43,621 bases of DNA from Bin80 sp964503085 (lineage in GTDB: Bacteria > Bacteroidota > Rhodothermia > Rhodothermales > Bin80). The translations under genes and the position numbers were made by a program. Numbering within the stretch: the first letter of the stretch is position 1; every line of letters begins with the position of its first letter. Shown here piece after piece: positions 33,910 to 43,200 of the stretch. The DNA is taken from the NCBI GenBank assembly GCA_964503085.1, contig CAZCYQ010000028.1:1-43621 (forward strand), read 5' to 3'. Under the pieces are notes generated by a model that saw nothing but the letters and a program-made list of their open reading frames with translations, searched no databases and was not told the origin of the DNA.

Positions 33910-34562
33910 TGTAACCAATCGGATGTAACGTAGCCTTATCCGTCTTGCTTACATGCATTGCAACAACGGCCCTGCTACGCCCCCACAGCCCAATTACAGC
34001 TGTTTTGCCAACGGTGCCTATACCAGCGCTTGACGCTTGGATGCGTGCTTATTCTTCTCTTTACCACCGAAATAGGCTTCGTCTATTACCAACTCACCAG
34101 CCATCATCCTGTATTCTGTATCGCAGGCCTTACGGATGCGAAGCTCCATGAACCACGCTGTTTTCTGGATAACATCCACTTCCTTTGCAAACTGGATACT
34201 GGAGAGTCCTTTCCGCGCAGTAGTCATCAGGTAGATTGGAATAGCCACTTCTGCAATGATACCTTGGGCTTCTCCATGACCATACCGGTCCAAACGCTGA
34301 ATCTGCTTGTGCTGGCTGGATAATCCCCGTATTTGTACTGCATCCCGCCCGTGATTTGCCAAACCCAAATACTGCCACAGCGGGGACAAACAGGTTCACT
34401 CACCCAGCGCTGTTGCCTAATATAGCGCCGGCACGTATTTTCACCGGGAATCTTCTTGTAGAATCCTTAAACGCCAAGAAAGCCCTTCATCGGTACAGTT
34501 AATTGCTCTTGCATCCCGTTAAATTGTACCAGAAAGTTTCAAAATTGTAAGGATTTGGTACA
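33910..34562 (-). mobile_element. Right IS1595-type remnant (transposase pseudogene, opposite orientation)
   Basis: Ends at TGTACCAAATCC (reverse strand, 34562). The transposase starts at ATG 34490, hits a stop at codon 8, then in frame reads GENTCRRYIRQQRWVSEPVC with PRCGSIWVWQITGG. A frameshift follows, then GEAQGIIAEVAIPIYLMTTA and VIDEAYFGGKEKNKHASKR. That holds the IS1595/ISXO2 DEAYFGGKEKNKH motif with a catalytic acidic pair. A second frameshift leads to GTVGKTAVIGLWGRSRAVVA and TDKATLH, which runs into unrelated sequence near 33910. So it is a dead element, 3'-truncated exactly where the GC-rich gene ends. Confidence 0.82.
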
Positions 34563-34596
34563 GTCAAGTATGCATTTCCCTTAATTTTGCTCAATC

Positions 34597-36093
34597 ATGA
34601 ATATAGAGCCGCCATACGGATTACGACAACGCATAGGCCTGTTCCTGGGGCCATTTTGGCTGTTGTTGGTGGTTGTGCTTCCTCCCCCGAGCGGACTGGA
34701 ACTGGAAGCCTGGTACACAGCAGGCGCGGCTCTCTTGATGGCCACGTGGTGGATCGCTGAATCTATCCCGATTCCCGCAACCTCCCTTCTCCCGCTGATC
34801 CTTTTTCCGATCATGGGTGTGAACACCATACAGGATACCGCAGCGCCCTACGCACATCCTATCATTTTTCTGTTTATGGGAGGCTTCATCATCGCACTTG
34901 GAATGATGCGATGGGATTTGCACCGGCGCATCGCAATCTGGATTATTTCCCGCGCGGGTACGGGGCCACGGGCCCTGATTGCCGGATTCATGGCAGCAAC
35001 CGCAGGACTTAGCATGTGGGTCAGCAATACCGCAACGACCCTGATGATGCTGCCCGTTGCACTTTCTGTCATCACTCTGGCCGATGCTGAGGGAACAGAG
35101 AAGCGGTTCAAGCACCATTTTGCAGTTGCTTTGCTCTTGGGTGTCGCTTATGCAGCCAATATTGGAGGAATGGGAACGCTCATTGGCACAATTCCCAACG
35201 CATTTATAAGCGCATTCTTCGAAAGTGAATACGGATACACCATAACCTTCATAAAATGGCTCTCGGTTGGTGTACCAGTTGTACTCGTTGGTGTACCCTT
35301 GGTATTCTTCGTAATCACCCGACTACTTTACTCATTTGACAAACAGGATCTGATTGGAAGTAAATCAATCATCGCAAAGGAACAGGAAAAACTTGGTCCT
35401 ATGAAGAAGGGCGAGAAAATTGTAGCCACAGTATTCACCATTACCGCACTGCTCTGGATCACACGTCCATTACTCGCTCCTATAATCCCTGGGCTGACCG
35501 ATGCAAATATCGCAATGCTCGGAGGATTATCACTGTTTCTAATCCCTGTGGATTTCAAGCGTGGCATCTTCGCGCAGGATTGGGATACTGCCAAAAAGCT
35601 TCCGTGGGGGGCACTCATCCTGATTGGAGGCGGCCTGAGCCTCGCGGGCGCTGTTTCCGGTAGTGGTCTTGCTGCGTGGCTCGGTGAATCACTCCACCCG
35701 CTTCAACAGTTTCCCACGATCCTTATTGTCCTCGTTACTACAGGTGTCATTGTTTTTCTTACGGAGATTACCAGCAATACTGCTACCACAGCAACGTTCC
35801 TGCCGGTGCTTGCTGCTCTTGCCCTGGCCGTTGGGGAGAGTCCCCTGCTTCTGGCGGTGCCTGCCGCCCTAGGGGCCAGTTGTGCATTCATGCTGCCGGT
35901 TGCTACACCCCCCAATGCAATCGTTTATGGCAGTGGACGCGTTACGGTCTTCGAAATGGCACGGGCAGGCTTTTTGCTCAACTTTGCATTACTTATAGTG
36001 ATCACCGTTTGTGCATACTCTGTTGTGCTCTGGGTATTTGGAATTGATGTCGGAGTAATTCCAGACTGGGCAGCACAAAGCGCCTCGCCATAA
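34597..36093 (+). CDS. DASS-family (SLC13-type) sodium:anion symporter
   Basis: 498 residues, about eleven hydrophobic segments throughout. The two family Ser-Asn-Thr signatures are present: WVSNTATTLMMLPVA (about 145-160) and ITSNTATTATFLPVLAA (about 390-406). ATWWIAESIPIPATSLLPLI is the typical N-terminal motif and LPVATPPNAIVYGSGRVT the typical C-terminal one. Family members import dicarboxylates, citrate or sulfate with sodium; the subtype here is not clear. The sugar kinase follows after 47 nt on the same strand, so a sugar-acid or carboxylate link is possible. The start ATG lies 34 nt from the end of the IS1595 remnant. Confidence 0.92.
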   Translation: MNIEPPYGLRQRIGLFLGPFWLLLVVVLPPPSGLELEAWYTAGAALLMATWWIAESIPIPATSLLPLILFPIMGVNTIQDTAAPYAHPIIFLFMGGFIIALGMMRWDLHRRIAIWIISRAGTGPRALIAGFMAATAGLSMWVSNTATTLMMLPVALSVITLADAEGTEKRFKHHFAVALLLGVAYAANIGGMGTLIGTIPNAFISAFFESEYGYTITFIKWLSVGVPVVLVGVPLVFFVITRLLYSFDKQDLIGSKSIIAKEQEKLGPMKKGEKIVATVFTITALLWITRPLLAPIIPGLTDANIAMLGGLSLFLIPVDFKRGIFAQDWDTAKKLPWGALILIGGGLSLAGAVSGSGLAAWLGESLHPLQQFPTILIVLVTTGVIVFLTEITSNTATTATFLPVLAALALAVGESPLLLAVPAALGASCAFMLPVATPPNAIVYGSGRVTVFEMARAGFLLNFALLIVITVCAYSVVLWVFGIDVGVIPDWAAQSASP

Positions 36094-36140
36094 CATTAAT
36101 CGTACATGCATGTCATTATCAAAACAAAATTAGATCATAA

Positions 36141-37175
36141 ATGAAACGCTGTGTCACATTTGGCGAAATCATGCTGCGACTGTCCCCGCCCGGGTTCCAG
36201 CGATTCGTGCAGGCCTCCTCCTTTGAAGTGCGCTATGGTGGAGCCGAAGCGAATGTTGCGGCTTCACTGGCGGGATTTGGGATTCCCGTTCAATTTGTCT
36301 CACGCGTACCCTCGAATGAATTAGGGACCAGTGCAGTGCAAGCTGTACGTGCACTCGGAATCGGAACACAATTCATCCAGCGCGGAGGCGAGCGCCTAGG
36401 AATCTACTTCCTGGAAACCGGCTCATCTGCACGTGCGAGCAAGGTTCTTTATGACCGCGCCTACTCGGGAATCGCTTCCATAGAACCGGGAATGATCAAC
36501 TGGGATGACGTCTTTGCAGGAGCAGGCTGGTTTCACTGGACTGGAATCACACCAGCGGTTTCCGAGGGGGCAGCACTGGCTGTAGAAGAAGCCCTCACGG
36601 CGGCAAGGCGTCACAACGTGACGGTCTCCGTAGATCTTAATTATCGTGGCAATTTGTGGAAGTGGGGAAAGCCTGCTGCAGAAGTAATGCCCAATCTGGT
36701 TGCTTCATGCGATGTTATCGTAGGTAATGAGGAGGATGCCCATAAGGTCTTCGGCATTCACCCTGAGGGGGTTGAGGTAGAGAGCGGCCATCTGGATGCT
36801 TCTGCCTATGAATCAGTTGGCCGGCAGCTTATAGAACGATTTCCGCGTTGCAAACGGGCTATCATCACACTGCGTAGCTCTATCAGTGCCTCACACAATG
36901 TCTGGTCCGGTGTCCTGTGGGATGGATCAAAACTATTGTACGGACCCGAGTACGATATCACCCACATCGTTGATCGTGTTGGAGGGGGGGATTCGTTCGT
37001 AGGCGGCTTAATCTATGGGCTCCTTACCTTCGATGGTGACAATCAAAAAGCATTGAACTTTGCTGTGGCCGCTTCCTGTCTCAAACACACTATACCCGGG
37101 GATTTCAACCTGGTGAGCGTGGCTGAGGTAAAAAAACTGCTCTCTGGAGATGCCTCCGGCCGGGTTACACGCTAG
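36141..37175 (+). CDS. PfkB-family sugar kinase, 2-keto-3-deoxygluconate kinase-like
   Basis: 344 residues. FGEIMLRLSPPGFQRF at the start and GGAEANVAASLAGFG (33-47) are typical of KDG kinases. The anion-hole/catalytic motif is VDRVGGGDSFVGGLIYGLL (about 276-294), where Asp of GGGDSF is the base. VSVDLNYRGNLWKWG and VGNEEDAHKVFGI are KdgK-type blocks. It makes KDPG from KDG in breakdown of pectin, alginate or glucuronates. A KDPG aldolase is not in the window. It probably shares a transcript with the DASS transporter, 47 nt upstream. Confidence 0.86.
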   Translation: MKRCVTFGEIMLRLSPPGFQRFVQASSFEVRYGGAEANVAASLAGFGIPVQFVSRVPSNELGTSAVQAVRALGIGTQFIQRGGERLGIYFLETGSSARASKVLYDRAYSGIASIEPGMINWDDVFAGAGWFHWTGITPAVSEGAALAVEEALTAARRHNVTVSVDLNYRGNLWKWGKPAAEVMPNLVASCDVIVGNEEDAHKVFGIHPEGVEVESGHLDASAYESVGRQLIERFPRCKRAIITLRSSISASHNVWSGVLWDGSKLLYGPEYDITHIVDRVGGGDSFVGGLIYGLLTFDGDNQKALNFAVAASCLKHTIPGDFNLVSVAEVKKLLSGDASGRVTR

Positions 37176-37229
37176 TACCTCAACTTTTTCAATCAGAATC
37201 CTGGGTCGTTAGCTCCCGGAGATCCATGG

Positions 37230-38027
37230 ATGTTAACCAAAATCATGAGAGCAAGCCATTTAGCTCCGACGTCTGAAATTGGTCTTGGAGGAAGCTCTAA
37301 GTATTCCACTATAAACCAGACCCCACAACAATCAATTGGAGAAAGCAAGGGCAAGGTCTGCGCTCACAACGGACCGAAATACCCATGTGACCGGCCAGTA
37401 TACGTGAAAGGATATTGCTCAATGCACTATCACAGGCAGTACCGGGGCAGCACTATGGACGCCCGGCCCGGGTGCATAAACAAAGACAGGATATGCTCTC
37501 ACGACGGACCGAAATACCCATGTGACCGACCGGCGAGATCTAGAGGGTACTGCGTGACGCATGTGCTGAGGCTCTACTACGGCAAGCCGATGGACGCCCC
37601 GCACCAGATGAAAAACAAGGGCAAGACATGTTCCCACGATGGCCCGAATTACCCGTGTGATCAGCCGGCGAGAGCCAAAGGATATTGCCAAGTGCACCGT
37701 AAACGACAGTGCGATGGCAAACCGATGGACGCCCCAATCAGGATCAGAGGCGAAACCAAGGGCAAGACATGTGCTCACGACGGACCGAAGTACCCGTGTG
37801 ACCGGCCAGTGACGGCCAAAGGATACTGCACAGCACACTATAATCGGCAGTACCAAGGCTCCCCGATGGATGCCCCGATCAGAAGCGAAAGTGGAGACAT
37901 AATATGTGGCCACGACGGACCGAAATACCCGTGCAATCGGCCGGCGAAAGCCAAAGGATATTGCCAAATGCACCGTAAACGACAACGCGAAGGCAGACCG
38001 ATGGATGCCCCACGAAGAAGGACCTAA
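37230..38027 (+). CDS. Protein of five Cys-Cys-Cys-His tandem repeats (putative zinc-binding)
   Basis: 265 residues, not a named family I recognise. Five repeats of about 45 residues, each C-x8-C-x9-C-x2-H: C44/C53/C63/H66, C89/C98/C108/H111, C134/C143/C153/H156, C181/C190/C200/H203, C226/C235/C245/H248. Consensus text: C-[AS]-HDGPKYPC-[DN]-RPA-[KR]-AKGYC-x-x-H-x-x-RQ-x-x-G-x-PMDAP. The strict pattern suggests one zinc per repeat, and the Lys/Arg-rich context suggests nucleic-acid binding. Residues 1-40 are unlike the repeats. There is no signal peptide. It resembles in style the tandem GC-x-x-x-A...C-x-x-H modules of phage HNH proteins and plant WRKY19-type repeats, but with different spacing. 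No adjacent partner gene. Confidence 0.72.
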   Translation: MLTKIMRASHLAPTSEIGLGGSSKYSTINQTPQQSIGESKGKVCAHNGPKYPCDRPVYVKGYCSMHYHRQYRGSTMDARPGCINKDRICSHDGPKYPCDRPARSRGYCVTHVLRLYYGKPMDAPHQMKNKGKTCSHDGPNYPCDQPARAKGYCQVHRKRQCDGKPMDAPIRIRGETKGKTCAHDGPKYPCDRPVTAKGYCTAHYNRQYQGSPMDAPIRSESGDIICGHDGPKYPCNRPAKAKGYCQMHRKRQREGRPMDAPRRRT

Positions 38028-38826
38028 AACGGCTTGTTGGATTAGTGCCAACCATACCGGTCTCGCGAGACTGAGCGAATGCAGTGCGTCCTGTACTGCA
38101 ACCGGACAACCGTACTCCTAGCGGCGACTTCACCACGTGTTTACGTCGCCGGCAAAGGCCAGTGCCTTGCAAATCCACTAGGGAAGCCCCGCGATGTCGT
38201 AGTAACGGTACTGAACCCACGCGAAGGCAATGCCTCGAGTACCACTCCTCCTTCCCGAGGCACTAGGCGACCCAACCGCGCTGAACGTGGAAGTTCGAGA
38301 CCGCTGAAAGCGTGTTATCGTGGATCGCATTCCCCGGACGAATAACGGACGTCCGGCGAGAAGCGAAACCAATTCCTCTCGGAGTTCAGTGATCCAGGCC
38401 TGAACCCGACACGCCGCAGGAACACCAATATAGAAAATCGCTCCCTTGCCGATCAATTAGTTCTGGAGCAACGCACAAGCAAGCACCCTAAACCATTGCC
38501 TCCACAGCCAACGCCACAGGCCTTACCTTCCGGCCCCCTGCTCCATCCTGAGCTCTACGCTGTACGCCCTCGTTGCATGTTGGCCACAGGAAGATATTGT
38601 CGCTACCAGATTTCGCATGCCGCAAGACACGGAGAATGCGAAAAACAAGGAGGCCGCGTACAATGCTCGAAAAATTGCGCAAATTATCGCACCCAACCAG
38701 CCAATAAATAAAGAAATGGAGGCCAAGTTTCTGGGTAAGATCGCATTGTCCAGTATTTCTTGAGTATACGGGGCAACGCTAGGCAATGCGTGCAATTTTT
38801 GGTGGACATTCCGTATCCACCGACAG
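38028..38826. other. About 800 bp between the CCCH-repeat gene and tRNA-Arg; no supported gene
   Basis: Several overlapping frames of 60-125 codons exist on both strands, but none shows a domain, signal peptide or sensible start. The part 38080-38450 is GC-rich and looks scrambled; 38640-38780 is AT-richer, and one plus frame there (NKEAAYNARKIAQIIAPNQP) resembles a coding tail but has no start. It could be a decayed integrated element next to the tRNA. No terminal repeats were found. Confidence 0.35.
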
Positions 38827-38900
<74 letters not shown>

Positions 38901-38948
38901 GCTATAGCAGGCCTTGCTACCCTATTCACCAAAAGCTGTTCCAGGATT

Positions 38949-40004
38949 GTGGAAAATCCTAGTTTCGATGTAGTTGTTGCCGGTGCCGGACTTGGCGGCA
39001 CATGTGCAGCTTTGTGGCTCTCCACTTCCAGCCGGGTATTACTGTTGTCGGGGACTGCCTCGGCTGCGTCAGGTGTTGCAGCGGGGCTGGTAAACCCGTT
39101 TGCCGGACAGCGCGTTGTCCCCGCCTGGCATGCTGACCTTGCATACAAAGACCTTCTGGACACACTTGCACACGCTGATGCAATCAGTACCTATGACCCA
39201 AGTGGTATCTTGCGACCGGCCGTGAATGAGGCCCAGGCCCTACGCCTGCGTACGTTGGCCTTGGAGCACGCTGACTCATTCATTTGGCTATCGCTTGATG
39301 AGGTACATGCCCGCTATCCGTATGTGTCCGCCCCTTTTGGTGCTGCAATTACGACTGGTGGAGCAGTTGATACACCTAGAATGCTGGAGTATGCACTCAG
39401 AACGATTGAGTCTCGCTGCGCTGTGCTGTCTTCCGACCTTGTTAGTTGGGAAGACTTCGGATCGGGGGTGAGCGTTGCGCTCAAATCGGGACCTTCCCTG
39501 CGTGCCTCAAAACTAATCCTTGCACTCGGCGCAGGTTACAAGTCCTTTCCTGCACTTTCTGGATTGAACCTGCACTGCATCAAAGGCCAAATCGTTCGCG
39601 TACGTGCTCCAGAGTATCCTTCATGTTCCATTCCGGTAAGTGGATATGGATACGTAGTTCCTCTGCGAGATACATTAATTCTCGGAACCACGTATGAGCA
39701 TTCCTATCAGGATGATCAACCAACAAGGCTGGGATCCAAAAACATTCTCGCGTTAACACAGCAAATGGTACCCTGTTTAGAGGCAGTAGATGTACTTGAT
39801 ACAGCAGCGGGAATTAGAGTTGGGGTTCCCGGGACTCGGCTGCCGATGGTTGGTCCACTGTCAGAAAATGTATGGGTACTGGCTGGACTTGGATCAAAGG
39901 GATTACTGTTTGGCGCACACATCGGCCGCAACCTAGCAAACTGGATAATCAATCCTGAGCATGTCCCCAACGAACTACGTTTGCAGAAAAAACAACGGAA
40001 TTGA
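38949..40004 (+). CDS. DAO-family FAD-dependent oxidoreductase (glycine oxidase/MnmC-like)
   Basis: 351 residues from GTG 38949. The N-terminus FDVVVAGAGLGGTCAALWLS (6-25) is the FAD-binding GxGxxG motif. ASGVAAGLVNPFAGQRVVPAW is shared with the DAO group and with the FAD domain of MnmC. The C-terminal FAD-contacting block is GIRVGVPGTRLPMVGPL with VWVLAGLGSKGLLFGAHIGR. Substrate is probably an amine or D-amino acid; whether it acts in tRNA modification or amino-acid oxidation cannot be told. It is divergent from tRNA-Arg (48 nt apart). A weak hairpin lies between it and the aldolase gene. Confidence 0.83.
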   Translation: MENPSFDVVVAGAGLGGTCAALWLSTSSRVLLLSGTASAASGVAAGLVNPFAGQRVVPAWHADLAYKDLLDTLAHADAISTYDPSGILRPAVNEAQALRLRTLALEHADSFIWLSLDEVHARYPYVSAPFGAAITTGGAVDTPRMLEYALRTIESRCAVLSSDLVSWEDFGSGVSVALKSGPSLRASKLILALGAGYKSFPALSGLNLHCIKGQIVRVRAPEYPSCSIPVSGYGYVVPLRDTLILGTTYEHSYQDDQPTRLGSKNILALTQQMVPCLEAVDVLDTAAGIRVGVPGTRLPMVGPLSENVWVLAGLGSKGLLFGAHIGRNLANWIINPEHVPNELRLQKKQRN

Positions 40005-40043
40005 GTAACCTTTCCCTCCGAATAGTCGTTGAACACCCGGATC

Positions 40044-40060
40044 CTCCCAAAATTGGGGAG
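40044..40060 (+). terminator. Weak intrinsic terminator-like hairpin after the oxidoreductase gene
   Basis: CTCCC (40044-40048) pairs with GGGAG (40056-40060) around an AT-rich loop, followed by AATTTGTAATTTT. The stem is only 5 bp and the T-run is broken, so this is tentative. It lies 40 nt after the oxidoreductase stop and 39 nt before the aldolase start. Confidence 0.3.
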
Positions 40061-40098
40061 AATTTGTAATTTTCACAACCTAACCTACAAGTACGACC

Positions 40099-41178
40099 AT
40101 GGCTGAAGTTATGAGCACCGACACCGCTGCTATACTCGAAGATTCTGCAGAAAATCTCTTAACGCATAAGTGCGAAACTATCCCGCAGGAGAATCTGTAT
40201 TTACCCGGCCCAAACTTTGTGGATGATGTTTGGGCAGCATCCGATCGCACTCCTCGTGTACTGCGCTCGCTCCAGACACTTTTCGGTTCGGGCCGACTCT
40301 CTGGAACAGGCTACGTCTCTATTCTTCCTGTTGACCAGGGGATTGAGCACTCTGCCGGTGCTTCCTTTGCCAAGAACCCCATCTACTTTGATCCCGAGAA
40401 TATCGTACGTCTGGCCATTGAAGGGGGTTGTAATGGAGTTGCTTCAACCTATGGTGTACTGGGATCCATCGCACGCAAGTATGCGCACAAGATCCCCTTC
40501 ATCTTGAAATTCAACCACAACGAGCTGTTAAGCTATCCCAACTCACACGATCAGGTACCCTTTGCGAGCATTCAAAACGCCTGGGACATGGGTTGCGTTG
40601 GTGTAGGAGCCACCGTCTACTTTGGCTCCGAAAACTCCAACCGTCAGCTACAGGAAGTTTCAGAGGCGTTTGCCCTTGCGCATGAGCTTGGCATGCTAAC
40701 GATCCTGTGGTGCTACGTGCGCAACAGCGCCTTCAAGGTTAACGGCGTAAACCACGAGGCCTCTGCGGATCTCACCGGACAGGCCAATCATCTGGGGGTG
40801 ACCATAGAAGCGGATATCATCAAACAAAAGCAGCCCACTTCAAATGGAGGTTACCGTGCCCTGAATTATGGCGGGTCCAGCTATGGTAAATTTGATGAAC
40901 GTATTTATACGCATCTGGCAAGCGACCATCCGATTGATCTTACCAGATATCAGGTTGCCAACTGCTATATGGGACGTTGTGGACTAATCAATTCCGGTGG
41001 TGCTTCGGGTTCTAACGACTTGCAGCAGGCGGTGAAAACTGCTGTCATCAACAAACGAGCCGGCGGGATGGGTCTGATCTCCGGACGCAAGGCCTTCCAG
41101 CGCCCGATGAAGGACGGTGTAGGTATCCTTAATGCTATTCAAGATGTCTACCTTGACAAATCTGTAACCGTCGCGTAG
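40099..41178 (+). CDS. fbaB: Class I fructose-bisphosphate aldolase (FbaB/DhnA type)
   Basis: 359 residues, close to the length of E. coli FbaB. Blocks: ILPVDQGIEHSAGASFAKNP, KIPFILKFNHNELLSYPN, VTIEADIIKQKQPTSNGGYR, LNYGGSSYGKFDERIY and SGRKAFQRPMKDGVGILNAI. The Lys residues in KFNHNE and ADIIKQK are candidate Schiff-base residues, since class I enzymes need one. It catalyses reversible cleavage of fructose 1,6-bisphosphate and probably works in gluconeogenesis and glycolysis in the cytosol. A second ATG at 40111 is possible. Downstream is about 200 bp without a gene, then convergent genes. Confidence 0.95.
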   Translation: MAEVMSTDTAAILEDSAENLLTHKCETIPQENLYLPGPNFVDDVWAASDRTPRVLRSLQTLFGSGRLSGTGYVSILPVDQGIEHSAGASFAKNPIYFDPENIVRLAIEGGCNGVASTYGVLGSIARKYAHKIPFILKFNHNELLSYPNSHDQVPFASIQNAWDMGCVGVGATVYFGSENSNRQLQEVSEAFALAHELGMLTILWCYVRNSAFKVNGVNHEASADLTGQANHLGVTIEADIIKQKQPTSNGGYRALNYGGSSYGKFDERIYTHLASDHPIDLTRYQVANCYMGRCGLINSGGASGSNDLQQAVKTAVINKRAGGMGLISGRKAFQRPMKDGVGILNAIQDVYLDKSVTVA

Positions 41179-41374
41179 AAGCATAAACCGGCTATTGTAA
41201 CACTGCGTGGGTAGACCTGCAGCCCCATTCATTAATAGAAAAGTGTGCGCCTAAAACGCTGGCAAGTTCGCTCAGCAAAGAGGGCCAGCAGCAACTATAC
41301 CACGGAAGGAGTGCACAGGAAGACGTGCAGTTTGAACCTGCATCCCGATTTAGCAAGAGCAGTAAGGAATCGAG

Positions 41375-42235
41375 TCAACTCGGTTCCCGCCGAACTACTT
41401 CCACATGAGTGACAAGCTCGGAATCTAATGCGCCACTGAATACGCCGCGTACTGGAGGGACATCACCATAATCCCTTCCGATTGCAACCCGGATATGGCG
41501 CTCATCGCAGTCATCATCGTTGACGGGATCCACACCAAACCATCCTGCATCTGGCAGCCAGCACTCAACCCACGCGTGACTCTCATTGTGTTCGACAGCA
41601 TTGCTGTCTGGTCCGAGGTATCCTGACACGTAACGCGAGGGAATACCCCAGCTCCGCAATATTGAAATCATCACATGAGCATAGTCCTGGCACACGCCCC
41701 GACCACCTTCGAGTATATGATCTATCGGCGATTGCGCTGAGGTGCTCCCGGGCTCATAGACGAAGGCTGCGCGTAATGCCGCTTTAAGGTCTCGTATACT
41801 GTTCAAGGGAGTGCTGCCTTTCTCAATCCCGAATTCCTTCATGAAACGCTTCAACTTAGCGGACGATGGTCGTGCGAAGTGACTGGGCTGGAGCATCATC
41901 CACTGTTGCGGGGCACGTATGGCAGACTCAAGAGAGTCCCAGGTTAGGGCGTCTAGAGATTTGGGTAGCGGAGGTTGGCGAACCACATCAACCTCAGAGA
42001 GCGCACGGATTTGCAGTTCGCGATGTGGACTGGGTCGGTCAAAAAAATGCCCCCGGTTTCCGTAAGAGCCGATAAAAGTAAAGATGGCTCCCCCTGGATC
42101 AGTGCCGAGCGAAAAGCTGCGCACCAATTGGCTAAGATTGCGAGCAGGTGCCAGAAAAAGCGTAATCACCGACCCAGTCACTGCACTTTCGTACGTGAAT
42201 TTCAACTCGTGGCGTATTGTGTAACGGGCAGTCAT
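41375..42235 (-). CDS. Transglutaminase-like protein (bacterial N-terminal plus transglutaminase core)
   Basis: 286 residues. Residues 5-80 are the bacterial transglutaminase-type N-terminal beta domain (YTIRHELKFTYESAVTGSVI). The core has the catalytic triad: Cys 182 in GGRGVCQDYAHVMI, His 220 in NESHAWVECWLP and Asp 236 in WFGVDPVNDDDC. SRYVSGYLGPDS is a further family block. The start ATG overlaps the upstream gene's stop (ATGA), so this is the last gene of a coupled operon. Family knowledge: this trio with ATP-grasp and alpha-E proteins is a recurrent neighbourhood, probably for making or trimming a peptide tag or peptide product. No signal peptide. Confidence 0.93.
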   Translation of the reverse strand: MTARYTIRHELKFTYESAVTGSVITLFLAPARNLSQLVRSFSLGTDPGGAIFTFIGSYGNRGHFFDRPSPHRELQIRALSEVDVVRQPPLPKSLDALTWDSLESAIRAPQQWMMLQPSHFARPSSAKLKRFMKEFGIEKGSTPLNSIRDLKAALRAAFVYEPGSTSAQSPIDHILEGGRGVCQDYAHVMISILRSWGIPSRYVSGYLGPDSNAVEHNESHAWVECWLPDAGWFGVDPVNDDDCDERHIRVAIGRDYGDVPPVRGVFSGALDSELVTHVEVVRREPS

Positions 42236-43200
42236 GACGGCAGTCCCCGCTCCAACGGATAATCAACGTATTCTGCTATAATGAGATCGTGCATTTCACG
42301 GCAATCGTCAGCAAAGTCTGCCAAGAAATCCCATGTATCCACATGCTCGATGGGGGCCTGCAAATCGGTCTCAATTGCGGCGGCCAAACGCAATGCGTGG
42401 CGGTGCGGCGCTCTTAGCGGATACCTTCCACCCGCCGGATCTATACCCGACAGCAAAGACTGAACGCGCCGGATCGCAAAACTCAGAGAATGCGGAATCT
42501 CAGGATTGGATAACAGGAATGCACGTACACGTGCAGGCCGAACAACCATTGAATGCGTTCGGCAATAAGCCTCGTAGGCAGCACATACTTCTAGCAGTCC
42601 TGTCCACATTTGATAATCCCCATCTGAAGGACGGGACCATGATTGCAATAGGGATGTCTGACGCTGAAGCCTCTCGACAAAACGGCCAAGCACGAGGAAC
42701 CGCCAGGCATCGTCTCTTGACATCCTAGCTTCAATGACACCGGACAATAGCCGCAGTCGCTCTATGACCCCTGCCGGAAGCCTGTTGGGCCCTCGAGCCC
42801 AATACTCCGAAAAGTCGCAATCCCGGAGCCAGAAAAAGCCGTCGTTGAGGCATGTCCAAACCCGAACCGGTAGCCATGGACGAAGCTGCTTGGCATTGTC
42901 GCGTGCGTTAACCCAGCTCTGGATGATAGCATTCGGGTTTGCAGGGTCCTCAATCAGGTAAGCGGCAAGTGCAAAGGCATCAGCAACCAAGAAGGCTTCC
43001 GCATCGTCAGTTACGGTGAGTGATACAGGAGGTGGCTGTCCGAGGGCTGCGTACAGGGCCTGCCAGCCATGTGCCAGCACGTCAGCCGGCGTATCAACCA
43101 GGCGTGCAAGATGATAGTCGAGCAAGCGCGCTGTGTGCTCAGCACGCTCGAAATATCGACCCATCCAATAAAAATCCGCGGCGGCTCTAGCCAGCATCAT
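42232..43200 (-). CDS. Alpha-E domain protein (DUF403)
   Basis: 322 residues, mostly alpha-helical. It starts MMLARAAADFYWMGRYFERA (the ARAADxxYWMGRYxERAE signature), continues HTARLLDYHL, NARDNAKQLRPWLP (part of the family core) and SRDDAWRFLVLGRFVERLQR, and ends near WDFLADFADDCREMHDLIIA. It overlaps the preceding ATP-grasp gene and the following transglutaminase gene by 4 nt each (ATGA), so the three are translated together. Its molecular role is unknown in the family; it usually partners a circularly permuted ATP-grasp protein. Confidence 0.93.
   Translation of the reverse strand: MMLARAAADFYWMGRYFERAEHTARLLDYHLARLVDTPADVLAHGWQALYAALGQPPPVSLTVTDDAEAFLVADAFALAAYLIEDPANPNAIIQSWVNARDNAKQLRPWLPVRVWTCLNDGFFWLRDCDFSEYWARGPNRLPAGVIERLRLLSGVIEARMSRDDAWRFLVLGRFVERLQRQTSLLQSWSRPSDGDYQMWTGLLEVCAAYEAYCRTHSMVVRPARVRAFLLSNPEIPHSLSFAIRRVQSLLSGIDPAGGRYPLRAPHRHALRLAAAIETDLQAPIEHVDTWDFLADFADDCREMHDLIIAEYVDYPLERGLPS

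Noticed and set aside
34621..35118. 165-codon minus-strand frame with many Cys and His residues
   Set aside because: It lies wholly antisense to the DASS transporter, which has clear family motifs.
37419..38051. 210-codon minus-strand frame across the CCCH-repeat gene
   Set aside because: It is the antisense of the repeats; the plus-strand product has the strict metal-ligand pattern, so that strand is the coding one.
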